A stretch of DNA of 64,000 nucleotides from Actinobacillus capsulatus DSM 19761 (GCF_000374285.1 NZ_KB893933.1:1-64000); one strand, 5' to 3'; positions 41,904 to 53,891 are shown, numbered from the stretch's first letter. Notes: generated by a model not told the origin, from the letters alone. Numbers and translations: made by a program.

Positions 41904-44303
41904 ATGGCGCTCACAGCACAATTTTCAGCATTATTCGAACGTAGTTTACAAGCTTACTGCGAAGAACGTTCTTTAAATCCAACCCAATTATCCGACCAAC
42001 AATGGTATCAGCTGGTGGCACAAGTCGCACACCAAGCTGCTTTGCAATTTTTCCCGAAAAACGCACCGCTTGCAGATACCCGTAAGGTCAACTACCTTTC
42101 AATGGAATTTTTAGTCGGGCGCTTACTCGGTAATAACTTACAGAATCTCGGCGTATATCAATATGTGGTAGATGAAGTGGCGAAATACGGCAAAACGTTA
42201 GCCGATATTTTAGAACAAGAAACTGATCCAGCTTTCGGTAACGGCGGCTTAGGACGCTTAGCTGCGTGCTATTTAGACTCAATGGCAAGTATTGCGCAAC
42301 CTGCGGTCGGTTATGGCTTACATTATCAATACGGCTTATTTAAACAAAGCTTTGACTGGGCGGGCAGACAACATGAAGAAGGCGATGCGTGGGGACGTGA
42401 TTTTTTCCTGTTACAATCACACCGTGCGGACTTCCGCCAACCAGTCGGCTTTGCCGGAGAAGTTCGTCATATTGCTGGCGATAAATACGAATGGCAACCA
42501 GCATGGACAATTTACGGTGAAGCGTTTGATTTACCTGTGGTCGGTTATAAAGGCGTACAACAACCATTACGCTTATGGCAAGGCTATAGTGAAACCGCTT
42601 TTGATTTAGCAAAATTCAATGACGGCAATTATTTAGATTCGGAATCAATGGTAATTGATGCCTCAAAAATTACCAAAGTGCTTTACCCGAACGATAACCA
42701 CCAAAACGGCAAAGAACTGCGCCTAATGCAACAATATTTCCATTGCGCTTGTTCGGTAGCGGATATTCTCAAAAATCACTTAGCAAAAGGCAGAACACTT
42801 GATCAATTAGCTGAATTTGAAGTGATTCAATTAAATGACACCCACCCTGCGATTGCGATTCCTGAGTTAATGCGTTTATTGCTCGATCAATACGATTACA
42901 GTTGGGAAAAGGCATGGGCGATCTGTTCAAAAGTATTCGCTTATACCAACCACACTTTATTACCGGAAGCCTTAGAACAATGGGATCACAACCTTGTAGC
43001 AAAATTATTGCCTCGTCATTTGCTCATCATTGAACGTATCAACCTTGAGCTTTACCAACAAGTCAAAGCCTGCTTTGGCGAAGATGAATTAGCGGACGTA
43101 TGGGACGAAACGGCAATCATAGCCAATAACCGTGTACGTATGGCGAACCTTTGCGTGGTCGGCTCATTTGCGGTTAACGGTGTGGCACAAATTCACTCTG
43201 ATTTAGTGGTTAGCGATTTATTCCCTGCTTATGCGAAATTATTTAACGGCAGATTCCACAATGTGACGAACGGTATCACTCCACGCCGTTGGATCCGTCA
43301 AGCTAACCCATTATTAAGCGCATTACTCGATCAACATATTGAAGGCGACTGGACACAAAATTTAGAGCTGTTACGCCAAATTGAACCGCTTGCAGAAAAT
43401 CCAGCATTTCAGACCGCTTACGCTGAGATTAAGCAACAAAATAAACAAGCATTGGCAAAAGTGATTGAAGATACATTAGGTATTCAAGTCACTCAAAACG
43501 CGATTTTTGACGTACAAATCAAACGCTTTCACGAATATAAACGCCAACACCTAAATTTATTGAATATTATTGCCACTTACCAAGAGCTGAAAGTGAATCC
43601 GGATATGGAATTTGTGCCGCGCGTCTTTATTTTTGCTGGCAAAGCAGCTCCAGGCTACTTTATGGCGAAGCAAATTATTCAAGCGATTAATAATGTGGCG
43701 CACGTCATCAATCACGATCCGGAAATACAAGGTAAATTACAAGTGGCATTTTTACCGAACTACAGTGTAAGTCTGGCGGAAAAAATCATTCCGGCGGCAG
43801 ACATTTCAGAACAAATTTCCCTTGCTGGTAAAGAGGCATCCGGTACTGGTAATATGAAATTAGCCCTAAACGGTGCGATTACCTTAGGTACGCTTGACGG
43901 TGCGAATGTGGAAATTGCCGAATTTGCCGGCGAGGAAAATGTCGTGATTTTCGGTCATACGGTTGAATCAGTACGTGAATTACGAGAAAAAGGTTATGTG
44001 TCACGTGAATATTACGAACAAGATGAAGCGTTACGTAAAGCGATTGATGCGTTAGCGGATGGCTCATTTGCCGGCGGTCATAAAGAAATCTTCGAACCAT
44101 TGGTTTATGATTTGCTAAACAAAGACTATTTCTGCGTATTAGCCGATTTTGCAAGCTACCGCGAAGCACAGCAAGAAGTTGCAAAACGTTACCAAAATCA
44201 GACCGCTTGGTTGAAATCTACGATTCTGAATACCGCTCGTCTCGGCAGCTTTAGCTCAGACCGTTCAATTCGTGATTACCAAACAAGAATTTGGAAAAGA
44301 TAA
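41904..44303 (+). CDS. malP: Maltodextrin phosphorylase MalP
   Basis: 799 residues from the ATG at 41904 (GGAG seven bases upstream). This is a PLP-dependent alpha-glucan phosphorylase: the PLP-lysine is in ISLAGKEASGTGNMKLALNG, and NYLSMEFLVGRLLGNNL, NGGLGRLAACYLDS, IQLNDTHPAIAIPELMR and VTNGITPRRWI are conserved. The length and the ends, with FSSDRSIRDYQTRIWKR, fit MalP (E. coli 797) better than glycogen phosphorylase GlgP (815). It releases glucose-1-phosphate from maltodextrins. It is convergent with malT, not in a malPQ operon as in E. coli. Confidence 0.9.
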   Translation: MALTAQFSALFERSLQAYCEERSLNPTQLSDQQWYQLVAQVAHQAALQFFPKNAPLADTRKVNYLSMEFLVGRLLGNNLQNLGVYQYVVDEVAKYGKTLADILEQETDPAFGNGGLGRLAACYLDSMASIAQPAVGYGLHYQYGLFKQSFDWAGRQHEEGDAWGRDFFLLQSHRADFRQPVGFAGEVRHIAGDKYEWQPAWTIYGEAFDLPVVGYKGVQQPLRLWQGYSETAFDLAKFNDGNYLDSESMVIDASKITKVLYPNDNHQNGKELRLMQQYFHCACSVADILKNHLAKGRTLDQLAEFEVIQLNDTHPAIAIPELMRLLLDQYDYSWEKAWAICSKVFAYTNHTLLPEALEQWDHNLVAKLLPRHLLIIERINLELYQQVKACFGEDELADVWDETAIIANNRVRMANLCVVGSFAVNGVAQIHSDLVVSDLFPAYAKLFNGRFHNVTNGITPRRWIRQANPLLSALLDQHIEGDWTQNLELLRQIEPLAENPAFQTAYAEIKQQNKQALAKVIEDTLGIQVTQNAIFDVQIKRFHEYKRQHLNLLNIIATYQELKVNPDMEFVPRVFIFAGKAAPGYFMAKQIIQAINNVAHVINHDPEIQGKLQVAFLPNYSVSLAEKIIPAADISEQISLAGKEASGTGNMKLALNGAITLGTLDGANVEIAEFAGEENVVIFGHTVESVRELREKGYVSREYYEQDEALRKAIDALADGSFAGGHKEIFEPLVYDLLNKDYFCVLADFASYREAQQEVAKRYQNQTAWLKSTILNTARLGSFSSDRSIRDYQTRIWKR

Positions 44304-44316
44304 TGAAAGAAATAAC

Positions 44317-44442
44317 CCTCGCCCCTTGTGGGCGAGGGACAGATTTTTCTTCGTTTAGAAGAAAAATCAGGAAGAGGGGCAAGCGGTTAAAAATGTACGA
44401 AATTTTGCAAATTTTCCCACCTCTTTCCCACAAAGAGGGGGT
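44317..44442. repeat. Multi-hairpin element between malP and malT
   Basis: Three stems lie in a row: CCCTCGCCC-CTTGT-GGGCGAGGG (44318-44340), ATTTTTCTTC-GTTTA-GAAGAAAAAT (about 44344-44368) and CCTCTTT-CCCAC-AAAGAGG (about 44421-44439), with an uptake core (CAAGCGGTT) between the second and third. GC-rich CCCTCGCC/GGCGAGGG segments are unusual here. It resembles a dispersed palindromic intergenic element that also ends two convergent genes. Confidence 0.55.
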
Positions 44443-44472
44443 TCTCATTAGCGAATGTATTTTTCGAAAAAA

Positions 44473-47190
44473 TTAACTATACCCCATCATTCTCAATAAA
44501 CTGCGTGTATATTCAATCGCTTCGCTACGATTTGCCACTCCGATTTTTTGATACAGATTGCGAATATGCGTTTTAATCGTAGTGATCGCCACCACCAATT
44601 CTTGTGAAATCTGTTCATTACTGTAGCCTGAGTAAATTAAGCCGAGCACCTGCCATTCTCTCGCTGTAAGCGGACTGATTTTAAGTAATTCCGGCACCTG
44701 TGGATTCTTCAACAAGTTAGCGACAAATTCTTCATCAAAATGGGCAAATTTATGGCGATTGTGCTGATTAATACTCCGCAAAATAAATTGTGCCTTATGG
44801 GTTGAAAGTTCATCCAATACATTGATTTGTAGCAATTGGCGAATTTGCTGTGCCATCAAATCACCTTCAATCACAAAAGCACTAATAAAATTGGTTTGTT
44901 GAGTTAGATTTAACGCTCGGATCAAATCTTTTTGTGCCAGATCTGCTCTTCCCTGACGATAAAACACTCGGTTACGCAAAATCAGCGCTCGTTGCGTATC
45001 GCTGATCAAATTAAAGGTTGCAGAAGTTTGTAACAGGCGATTCAAAATATTCAACGCTTGTTCAAAATTATCCTGTAGCAAATAACAACGAGCAATATTA
45101 CGCCATTGACGTTGCAAAAAGTGATTATTGTCTTGTTCAGGAAAACTGACTTGCGTTAACCAGCTTTCTAAATGCAACTTATCATCACTGATTTGCCAAT
45201 ACAGTATTTGTACTTCGTCAAAAGTTGAACGCCAATCCCAATGCACCGCCTGAGCAATAATTAAATTGCGACATTGTTCTATCAAACGTCCGGCGTTATT
45301 TAAATCGCCTTTGGTCAGAGACACCTTTGCCAACAAAGCCAAACAATGCGCTTGCTCGCCCTCTTTTTCTAAGACTTCAATACCAGCATTTGCCATCGCT
45401 TCCGCTTGGTCTAAATGATGCCATTCCCATAGGATCTGCCCTTTTAAACGCAATAAAAATTCGTGCATCGGAATTTGGTGCAAATGCTGCGCTTGTAACG
45501 TGGTGTCTTTTAGCAAGTCATAGGCAGACTGCCAAAAGCCTTGTGCCGATAAAATTTCTGCTTGTTGCAGTTTCGACCATAACCACTGATGATAGGCTCT
45601 TTGCTCTAATGCCATTTTCTCCACTTTCTGCATTTGAGCCAAACCTTCTTTCAAATAACCCCGACAATGTTGTGCTTCTCCAATAATGGAATTTGCAACA
45701 ATTTGCGCATAACCGAAATCGGACGACAAATGAACAAGCGCCTGTTTTGCTAAGTTATAGGCCTGCTCATCATTGCCCTCATTAATTGCTACCTGTGCTT
45801 TTAATGCATCAAAACGTGCTTGTAAATCAGCAACAAGTGGTTGATTTGGCTGAAACTTTTGCAAAATACCCGACACTTCTTGATGACGGTGCTGGCTCTG
45901 TGCAAGCCACGCTTTTAACAGCACTAAGTTTGAATCTTGCCAAAGTTGCTGTGCTGAAAGTAATGCCAAACAATCTTCCAATAACTTAAGCTGACCTTGA
46001 TGAAATAACGACCAGCCATGTTCTTGCAAAATGGTATAAAGCGTTTGAGAATCTTCCAACATCTGCGCATGATAAAGTGCCTCGGATCCATAGCCTAATT
46101 TCAGCCACATCATCGCTGCGATTTTATGTAGCTCTTGCCATTCACAAGGCAGTTCTAAACGACAACTTTGCGCAAGATAAGATGCTAAGATCGGATGAAA
46201 TTTCCACCAAATTTCACCATCGTCATGCAATATCCGTTGAATAAAAAGCCCCATTTTTTCTAATTCATCAAGCTTTTTCACGCCGTTTTCATCCTTAGTG
46301 AGAGCCAGTACTAATTTTTCATTCATTGAACGTAAAATCGCACAACGTTGCATAAATAACTTAATTTCCGGCTCAACGTAATGGAATACTTCTTCATTCA
46401 GATAATCGGCAATATGTTGTTGATTGAGCTTGGCAAATAATTTTTCCGGCGAACGCAATAATTCAGGATTTTGCTTCACGGCAAAACTGACTAATTGTAA
46501 TGCAGTTGCCCAGCCTTCAACACGATCACAAAGTGAGAAAACTTCATCATCTGTCAGCGACTCGTTAAATTTTAACGCTAAAAACTGGCGAGTTTCGGTC
46601 GGCGTGAATGCCAGCTGATGCACATCAATTTCTAAGAGTTGTTCATGAATTCGTAAATTAGTAATACTTAACGGAGGAATTAAACGTGATAAGACAATCA
46701 GGCTCATCGTCTGTGGTTGATGCTTTAACCAAAAACGAAGTGCATCGTGAATTTTACTATTTTCAATATGGTGATAATCGTCTATCACTAAGTAAAAGTG
46801 GCTACGCACCTGAGAAAGCTGAATCAATAACTGAGAGAAATAATCTACCAAATTATTTTGGTAAACAATTCCGGAAAAAGAGAGGTCGGTCGCTTGCGAG
46901 AGTGCAGCGGTAAAATACGCGGAGAATTGTTCTATTTTATTGTCACTTTCGTCAAGTGAGTACCAACCAATACGCTGGTTTTTCGCTAATTGTTTTTCCT
47001 TCCATTGGCAAACCAGCGTTGTTTTGCCGTAGCCTGCCGGCGCAATAACAAGCGTCATCGGATAAAATTCCGCTCGATTTAATTCATTTAAGAGTAATGT
47101 TCGTTCAACGGTTTCTGTCTCTTTGACGGTTCGATTGACTTTACTAGAAATTAACTTAGTTGGAATCAATCTTGAAAATGTTGCTTGCAT
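44473..47190 (-). CDS. malT: Maltose regulon transcriptional activator MalT
   Basis: 905 residues, the normal size of this STAND/LAL regulator. Walker A is APAGYGKTTLVCQW and the region WYSLDESDN follows; HRFLALKF-type arm residues and TPR-like (SUPR) repeats occupy the middle, and the C-terminal LuxR helix-turn-helix is LTAREWQVLGLIYSGYSNEQISQELVVAITTIKTHIRNLYQKIGV. It is activated by maltotriose and ATP. Start MQATFSRLIPTKL has GGAGG upstream. It would drive all mal promoters in this window. Confidence 0.96.
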   Translation of the reverse strand: MQATFSRLIPTKLISSKVNRTVKETETVERTLLLNELNRAEFYPMTLVIAPAGYGKTTLVCQWKEKQLAKNQRIGWYSLDESDNKIEQFSAYFTAALSQATDLSFSGIVYQNNLVDYFSQLLIQLSQVRSHFYLVIDDYHHIENSKIHDALRFWLKHQPQTMSLIVLSRLIPPLSITNLRIHEQLLEIDVHQLAFTPTETRQFLALKFNESLTDDEVFSLCDRVEGWATALQLVSFAVKQNPELLRSPEKLFAKLNQQHIADYLNEEVFHYVEPEIKLFMQRCAILRSMNEKLVLALTKDENGVKKLDELEKMGLFIQRILHDDGEIWWKFHPILASYLAQSCRLELPCEWQELHKIAAMMWLKLGYGSEALYHAQMLEDSQTLYTILQEHGWSLFHQGQLKLLEDCLALLSAQQLWQDSNLVLLKAWLAQSQHRHQEVSGILQKFQPNQPLVADLQARFDALKAQVAINEGNDEQAYNLAKQALVHLSSDFGYAQIVANSIIGEAQHCRGYLKEGLAQMQKVEKMALEQRAYHQWLWSKLQQAEILSAQGFWQSAYDLLKDTTLQAQHLHQIPMHEFLLRLKGQILWEWHHLDQAEAMANAGIEVLEKEGEQAHCLALLAKVSLTKGDLNNAGRLIEQCRNLIIAQAVHWDWRSTFDEVQILYWQISDDKLHLESWLTQVSFPEQDNNHFLQRQWRNIARCYLLQDNFEQALNILNRLLQTSATFNLISDTQRALILRNRVFYRQGRADLAQKDLIRALNLTQQTNFISAFVIEGDLMAQQIRQLLQINVLDELSTHKAQFILRSINQHNRHKFAHFDEEFVANLLKNPQVPELLKISPLTAREWQVLGLIYSGYSNEQISQELVVAITTIKTHIRNLYQKIGVANRSEAIEYTRSLLRMMGYS

Positions 47191-47261
47191 GTTTCCTCCA
47201 TTACATACGATATGGAGATTCTAACAATTTTCTCCTTATTTAGTTAGTGGAAATAAAAAAA

Positions 47262-47281
47262 GCCACTGAAAATTCAGTGGC
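47262..47281 (-). terminator. Terminator of the malK-lamB-malM operon
   Basis: GCCACTGA-ATTT-TCAGTGGC on the minus strand, followed by seven T and ATTT, 25 bases past malM. Confidence 0.88.
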
Positions 47282-47305
47282 AAAAGGATAAAGATAAAAA
47301 AACAT

Positions 47306-48193
47306 CTATTTTTTAGCAGAAACTTGTTTTAAGAAGATTTGACGAGGTGAAGAAAGCCCTAATTGCTCCGCTTCAGTTACTAAATTCATTGCTTTACTAA
47401 TATCATTATTTTTTAATGCTTGCGTAACTGCTTCATTAAAGTATTGTTCTGTGGTCTTCTCTACTGCTTTCGGCTTTGCATTTTTTTGCGGATTTTTAAC
47501 CGCTTGTATTTCAGCCCCCACTGTTTGGGCAACTGTCGGTTTTGCTTCAAATAATGCCTCGCCATTAGCCACATTACCTAAACCGACAAATTGAGTACTC
47601 TGAATACCATCTACATTAATTTGAATTTGTCCGGAATTAGTATGTTTTACCAGTAAATCTGCAATTGCAGGTGGTTGGTTACCTTTTGCTTTTTCATATA
47701 ATTTCACTGGGTGGGTAAATGTCGTTTGCCCTGCGAGATCTTTTTCAGTGGTGTAGAGCAGTAAATAAATAAAATCTTGTCCGGTTGCTGGCGTTAAACT
47801 TAATTCCGCTTGAATTTGCCCGCCTTCAAAACCTCGTTCTTCCACAACTTTAAATTGCGAAGCGGGGTATGTTAGAGACTCATTAAAATTCGCATCCAAA
47901 ACTAAGACATTCGGTACAAAAATATGGTCATTATCTACTACTAAACTGCTGATTTTAATCTTGAGTGTGCCTTGATTTGCCGGAATTTTATAACCGATTA
48001 CCGCACTATTTGTGCCTGCTAGCATTTGGCTAAATGTACGGATTTGTTTTTCTGAAAGTTCATTAACAATCTTTTGTGAGAAAGTAACATCTTGCCAACC
48101 AAAACGGCTTAGTTCTGTCTTTGATGGTGTCGCTGCCATAGCAACCGATGCAAATAAAACACTTGATAAAAATGCTGCAATTTTGGTTTTCAT
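47306..48193 (-). CDS. malM: Periplasmic maltose-operon protein MalM
   Basis: 295 residues with a signal peptide (about 1-20, MKTKIAAFLSSVLFASVAMA). It resembles MalM in SELSRFGWQDVTFSQ, GYKIPANQGTLKIKISS, VPNVLVLDANFN and the YLLLYTTEKDLAGQT segment. Its function in the maltose system is not established. Third gene of the malK-lamB-malM operon; the start is 69 bp downstream of the lamB stop. Confidence 0.92.
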   Translation of the reverse strand: MKTKIAAFLSSVLFASVAMAATPSKTELSRFGWQDVTFSQKIVNELSEKQIRTFSQMLAGTNSAVIGYKIPANQGTLKIKISSLVVDNDHIFVPNVLVLDANFNESLTYPASQFKVVEERGFEGGQIQAELSLTPATGQDFIYLLLYTTEKDLAGQTTFTHPVKLYEKAKGNQPPAIADLLVKHTNSGQIQINVDGIQSTQFVGLGNVANGEALFEAKPTVAQTVGAEIQAVKNPQKNAKPKAVEKTTEQYFNEAVTQALKNNDISKAMNLVTEAEQLGLSSPRQIFLKQVSAKK

Positions 48194-48262
48194 AAATGCC
48201 TCTCTAAAAAATTATTTGTTACATCGCAAAGGGACGTAATACATACGCCCCAGATGATTTAA

Positions 48263-49579
<1,317 letters not shown>

Positions 49580-49602
49580 TTAAGGGAAACCCTTAAGAAC
49601 AT

Positions 49603-50742
49603 TTATACACCTTGCTCGACAAATAAACGTTTACATGCCGTGCCATCTTCTCGGAAAAGGTGACAACGATTCGGATTAATACCAATCGACATTAAATCGC
49701 CTTCTTTCACTAATACAATGTCATTTTGGCGATAGACCAAACTCTGTTTAATCGGTGGCATTTCAATATGAATTTGCGTTTCATTACCTAGTTGTTCCAC
49801 CACTTTGACCGTGCCGGAAATACAAACTTCGCTTTGTTCACACGGTAATAAATGTTCTGGACGAATACCTAATGAAAGGTTATCTCCTACTTTTACACCA
49901 CCACTTTCAACCGGTACCCAGAAATTTAAATGGGTTGAATCCGGTAATTCAATTTTCACCCCACCTTCACGCACATCAATCACTCGCACCGGCAAGAAAT
50001 TCATCTTAGGTGATCCGATAAAACCTGCTACAAAACGATTTGCCGGATAGTGATAAAGCTCTAATGGTTTACCCACTTGTGCAACGTTCGTTGTAAGATT
50101 GCTGCCCGCAGAAAGCGCTTGTAAAACAACAATTTTATCAGCGAGTGTCATCGCTTCGATTTGGTCATGCGTTACATAAATCATTGTTCTGCCAAGTTTT
50201 TTATGTAATTTTGAGATCTCTACGCGCATTTGCACACGTAATGCTGCATCTAAGTTTGAAAGAGGTTCATCTAATAAAAACACTTCGGGCTGTGAAACTA
50301 AGGTACGTCCAATCGCAACACGCTGACGTTGACCGCCCGACAATTCTTTCGGCTTGCGATTTAGTAAATGAGCGAGTTGTAGAATTTCTGCAACTTGGTT
50401 AACACGCTGGTCGATTTCTTCTTTTCTAGCGCCAGCAAGTTTTAAGCCGAATGACATATTTTCTGCGACTGAAAGGTGTGGATATAATGCATAAGATTGG
50501 AATACCATACCGATATTTCGATTCGCTGGCGGTACATCATTCATTCGTTTATCCCCGATAAATAAATCACCGGAGGTGATTTCTTCCAAGCCTGCGATCA
50601 TTCGTAATACTGTTGATTTACCACAACCTGACGGACCAACAAAAACAACAAATTCGCCGTCTTTAATTTCTAAATTAACATCCTTAGAAATGTGTACATT
50701 GCCATACGATTTGCATACCTTTACTAATCGAACATCTGTCAT
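49603..50742 (-). CDS. malK: Maltose ABC transporter ATP-binding protein MalK
   Basis: 379 residues from [14 protein letters not shown]; the ATG at 50742 has GAGAGGAC upstream, and longer frames are rejected. Walker [11 protein letters not shown]-loop [13 protein letters not shown], signature [13 protein letters not shown], Walker [13 protein letters not shown] and H-loop THDQ are present, then the C-terminal regulatory domain with [18 protein letters not shown] and [11 protein letters not shown]. Between VVL and [14 protein letters not shown] this protein has 12 residues ([12 protein letters not shown]) where E. coli MalK has four, an eight-residue insertion next to the regulatory domain. 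First gene of malK-lamB-malM. Confidence 0.97.
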   Translation of the reverse strand: MTDVRLVKVCKSYGNVHISKDVNLEIKDGEFVVFVGPSGCGKSTVLRMIAGLEEITSGDLFIGDKRMNDVPPANRNIGMVFQSYALYPHLSVAENMSFGLKLAGARKEEIDQRVNQVAEILQLAHLLNRKPKELSGGQRQRVAIGRTLVSQPEVFLLDEPLSNLDAALRVQMRVEISKLHKKLGRTMIYVTHDQIEAMTLADKIVVLQALSAGSNLTTNVAQVGKPLELYHYPANRFVAGFIGSPKMNFLPVRVIDVREGGVKIELPDSTHLNFWVPVESGGVKVGDNLSLGIRPEHLLPCEQSEVCISGTVKVVEQLGNETQIHIEMPPIKQSLVYRQNDIVLVKEGDLMSIGINPNRCHLFREDGTACKRLFVEQGV

Positions 50743-50861
50743 GTTTTTGTCCTCTCGCTTTAAATTTGCTATGTAGTTTACGCATTTCTCTTTTTTCCAC
50801 ATCATACTTTCAGTAAATTTTTTCTTTACGCAACTCAATGTTTTTATTCCATTTTTTCTTG

Positions 50862-50920
50862 TTTTTTGTGAAACAGATCACAAAAAATACCTGAAGTTTT
50901 GTGATCTGTTTCACAAAAAA
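50862..50920. promoter_or_regulatory. Two CRP sites arranged as a 24-bp perfect inverted repeat
   Basis: TGTGAAACAGATCACA (50867-50882) and TGTGATCTGTTTCACA (50900-50915) both match TGTGA-N6-TCACA perfectly and are exact reverse complements. Including flanks the arms are 50862-50885 and 50897-50920, with an 11-bp spacer. Centres are 33 bp apart, three helical turns, between divergent malK and malE, so both promoters may be CRP-activated. Confidence 0.9.
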
Positions 50921-50967
50921 CTGAGATATCCCCAAAATCTGTGAACTATATCAATAAATTCGGTTAT

Positions 50968-50990
50968 GGGGAGGAGGATGGGGGATGATG
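50968..50990 (+). promoter_or_regulatory. Tandem MalT boxes upstream of malE
   Basis: GGGGAGGAGG (50968-50977) matches the MalT box GGGGA(T/G)GAGG in full, and GGGGATGATG (50981-50990) matches nine of ten, in direct orientation 13 bp apart. A weaker GGGGATATC on the minus strand at about 50927-50935 could serve malK. Confidence 0.8.
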
Positions 50991-51073
50991 AAATGATGGG
51001 TAAATTTTTTATTATGCTCTGTGTAAAAGACTAGAAAGTCGGTCTATCTCTAAAATTAAATGAGGAAAACTCT

Positions 51074-52258
51074 ATGAAAAAACTCACTAAAACCGCATTA
51101 GCTGTATTAACAGGGCTTTGTGTTGCTCAAGGTGTCAATGCAAAAATTGTGGAAGGTCAACTCAATATCTGGATTAGTGCAGATAAAGGTTATAACGGTT
51201 TAGCCGAAGTAGGTAAAAAATTTGAAGCAGAAACCGGTGTTAAAGTTATAGTGGAACATCCGGGGAAATTAGAAGAATTATTCCCACAAGTTGCTTCAAC
51301 CGGCGATGGTCCTGACGTAATTATCTTTGCCCATGACCGTTTTGGTGGCTACGCTCAAGCAGGCTTATTAGCAGAAGTAAAACCGAGCGCTGAATTTAAA
51401 GCGAAGCTGTCTGATATCGGCTGGGAAGCTAATAAATATAACGGTAAACAAATTGCTTACCCAATTGCAATTGAAGCAATCTCATTAATTTATAATAAAG
51501 ATTTAGTAGCAACACCGCCAAAAACATGGGAAGAAGTGGAAAAGCTTGATAAAGAGTTAAAAGCTAAAGGCAAAAGTGCCATTATGTGGAATTTACAAGA
51601 GCCGTACTTCACTTGGCCTGTTATCTCATCTCAAGGCGCTTATGCATTTAAAGTCACACCAAACGGTTATAATGTGAAAGATATTGGCGTAAATAATGAA
51701 GGCGCACAAAAAGGCTTACAATTCGTTGTTGATTTAGTAAATAAAAAAGTGATTAACGCCGATATGGACTATGCCGTTTCAGAAGCTGCATTCAATAAAG
51801 GAAATACCGCTTTAACGATTAACGGCCCGTGGTCTTGGGCTAATATTGAGAAAAGCGAAATCAACTATGGCGTAGCCGTTCTCCCAACATTAAACGGCAA
51901 AGCCTCTAAACCATTTGTTGGTGTATTAAGTGCTGCGGTAAATGCTTCTAGCCCGAACCAAGACTTAGCCAAAGAATTCTTAGAAAATCATTTATTAACC
52001 GATGAAGGCTTAACAACTGTTAATAAAGATGCACCGCTAGGCGCTGTAGCCTTGAAATCTTTCCAAGCTAAACTGGCTAAAGACCCACGCATTGCTGCAA
52101 CGATGGCGAATGCGGAAAACGGAGAAATTATGCCGAATATTCCACAAATGAGCCGTTTCTGGTATTCAGAAAAAGCCGCTATCGGTAATGCAACCAGCGG
52201 TCGCCAATCTGTAAAAGCAGCGCTTGATGAAGCGCAAGCAAAAATTGGAAAAGAATAA
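51074..52258 (+). CDS. malE: Maltose/maltodextrin-binding protein MalE
   Basis: 394 residues. A signal peptide (about 1-23, cleaved after VNA) is followed by [35 protein letters not shown], the typical MalE start. [38 protein letters not shown] and [21 protein letters not shown] are the ligand-cleft segments. It binds maltose and maltodextrins in the periplasm and delivers them to MalFGK2. The ATG has TGAGGAAAAC upstream. First gene of malE-malF-malG-malQ. Confidence 0.97.
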   Translation: MKKLTKTALAVLTGLCVAQGVNAKIVEGQLNIWISADKGYNGLAEVGKKFEAETGVKVIVEHPGKLEELFPQVASTGDGPDVIIFAHDRFGGYAQAGLLAEVKPSAEFKAKLSDIGWEANKYNGKQIAYPIAIEAISLIYNKDLVATPPKTWEEVEKLDKELKAKGKSAIMWNLQEPYFTWPVISSQGAYAFKVTPNGYNVKDIGVNNEGAQKGLQFVVDLVNKKVINADMDYAVSEAAFNKGNTALTINGPWSWANIEKSEINYGVAVLPTLNGKASKPFVGVLSAAVNASSPNQDLAKEFLENHLLTDEGLTTVNKDAPLGAVALKSFQAKLAKDPRIAATMANAENGEIMPNIPQMSRFWYSEKAAIGNATSGRQSVKAALDEAQAKIGKE

Positions 52259-52277
52259 TTTTTGCTAACCTCGTTGT

Positions 52278-52302
52278 TAGGACGCCTCAAATAGGCGTCC
52301 TA
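52278..52302 (+). other. Stem-loop between malE and malF
   Basis: TAGGACGCCT pairs perfectly with AGGCGTCCTA around the loop CAAAT, 20 bases after malE. No T-run follows, so it probably stabilises or partially terminates the malE message, as the REP element does in E. coli malE-malF. Confidence 0.7.
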
Positions 52303-52334
52303 TACCTCCGGCTTACCAATTTAGGGGAAACACT

Positions 52335-53885
52335 ATGCCAACATTAAATACAACACCCCCTTCCCAGCTTTGGGCTAAACGTCTATTTATCGGATTACTT
52401 TATCTATTATCTTTTTACCTTGTTTTTACCATTTATCTGCAAGGTGAAATACTGTTTGCATTACTTGTTTTAGTCGTAGTAACGACAGGTATTTATATTT
52501 TCTCAAATCAATCGACCTACCGTTGGCGCTATGTTTACCCTGGTGTTTCTGCTATGGGGATTTTTGTGTTATTCCCGTTAATTTGTACTGTCGTTATCGC
52601 CTTTACAAATTATAGTGGCTCCAATCAACTTAACTTTGAACAAGTCGTCCGCCAATTACAAAATCAAACTTACGCTGCAGGTGATCATCTGAATTTCAAA
52701 TTGCTGCAAACCAACGAAAATCAATATCAACTTGCATTAAGTAACCCTAATTCGCAAAAAAATTATCTTTCTGAACCGCTTGTATTAGATACCCTTCCTG
52801 CTGAATTGGCTGTAACTGAAGTAGAGCAACTCCCTAACATATCAGTTGCCCCTTTAAAAGCAATTACGCAAAACCGAACTAGATTACAGGTAATAAAAGT
52901 ATTATTACCAAGCGAACAAATCGTTACGATGAGTTCTCTCCGCCAATTTGCTGAACAAAAAGCACGCTATACATTTGATGAACAAAATCAGATCTTAACA
53001 AATAATGAGAGTGGTGAACGCTATAAACCGAATGATGATATCGGCTTTTTCCAACCGATTGACGAACAGGGTAATTTTACAGGCAATCGATTAGAACCGG
53101 GTTATACCGTTTCAGTAGGTTGGCAGAATTTCATCAAAATCTTAACCGATGACGGTGTTCAAGAACCCTTTATTAAAATCTTTATTTGGACTGTCGTATT
53201 TGCCCTTTTAACCGTTGTTTTTACTACATTACTCGGGATGATTTTTGCTTCGCTCGTACAATGGGAAGCATTAAAAGGTAAAGCGATTTATCGTCTGTTA
53301 TTAATTTTACCTTACGCCGTACCGGGCTTTATTTCAATCTTAGTTTTTAAAGGGTTATTTAACCAAAGTTTCGGTGAAATCAACCTCATTCTAAACCAAT
53401 TATTCGGTATCCGTCCGGAATGGTTTAATGATCCGTTCTTAGCCAAAGCAATGTTACTGATTGTGAATACTTGGTTAGGTTATCCGTATATGATGATTGT
53501 TTGCATGGGCTTACTCAAAGCGATTCCGCACGATTTATATGAAGCTTCTGCGATTGATGGCGCAAGTGTATGGCAAAATTTCACGAAAATTACCATGCCA
53601 TTGTTAATTAAACCGCTTATGCCGTTAATGATTGCCAGCTTCGCCTTTAACTTTAATAACTTTGTATTAATTCAGTTATTAACTAACGGTGGTCCAAATA
53701 TGGTAGGCACAACAACACCGGCAGGACATACCGATTTACTGGTCAGTTATACTTATCGTATTGCTTTTGAAGGTAGCGGTACACAAGACTTTGGTTTAGC
53801 GGCTGCAATCGCTGTCATCATCTTCTTGCTAGTAAGCGGATTAGCATTATTCCAAATCAGAATGACGAAATTATCACAGGATTAA
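52335..53885 (+). CDS. malF: Maltose transporter permease MalF
   Basis: 516 residues, the large MalF type: about eight membrane segments with a periplasmic P2-like domain of about 180 residues between segments 3 and 4 ([13 protein letters not shown] to about residue 275). The coupling-helix motif EAA is at [23 protein letters not shown]. It pairs with MalG. It starts 76 bp after malE, beyond a stem-loop, which suggests lower expression. Confidence 0.96.
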   Translation: MPTLNTTPPSQLWAKRLFIGLLYLLSFYLVFTIYLQGEILFALLVLVVVTTGIYIFSNQSTYRWRYVYPGVSAMGIFVLFPLICTVVIAFTNYSGSNQLNFEQVVRQLQNQTYAAGDHLNFKLLQTNENQYQLALSNPNSQKNYLSEPLVLDTLPAELAVTEVEQLPNISVAPLKAITQNRTRLQVIKVLLPSEQIVTMSSLRQFAEQKARYTFDEQNQILTNNESGERYKPNDDIGFFQPIDEQGNFTGNRLEPGYTVSVGWQNFIKILTDDGVQEPFIKIFIWTVVFALLTVVFTTLLGMIFASLVQWEALKGKAIYRLLLILPYAVPGFISILVFKGLFNQSFGEINLILNQLFGIRPEWFNDPFLAKAMLLIVNTWLGYPYMMIVCMGLLKAIPHDLYEASAIDGASVWQNFTKITMPLLIKPLMPLMIASFAFNFNNFVLIQLLTNGGPNMVGTTTPAGHTDLLVSYTYRIAFEGSGTQDFGLAAAIAVIIFLLVSGLALFQIRMTKLSQD

Positions 53886-53891
53886 TTGAAG

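Noticed and set aside
45327-45686. 119-residue plus-strand frame opposite malT
   Set aside because: Shadow of the MalT repeat region.
50743-50838. MalK extended by 32 residues at the N-terminus
   Set aside because: [14 protein letters not shown] is the family start and has a ribosome binding site; the extension is intergenic sequence before it.
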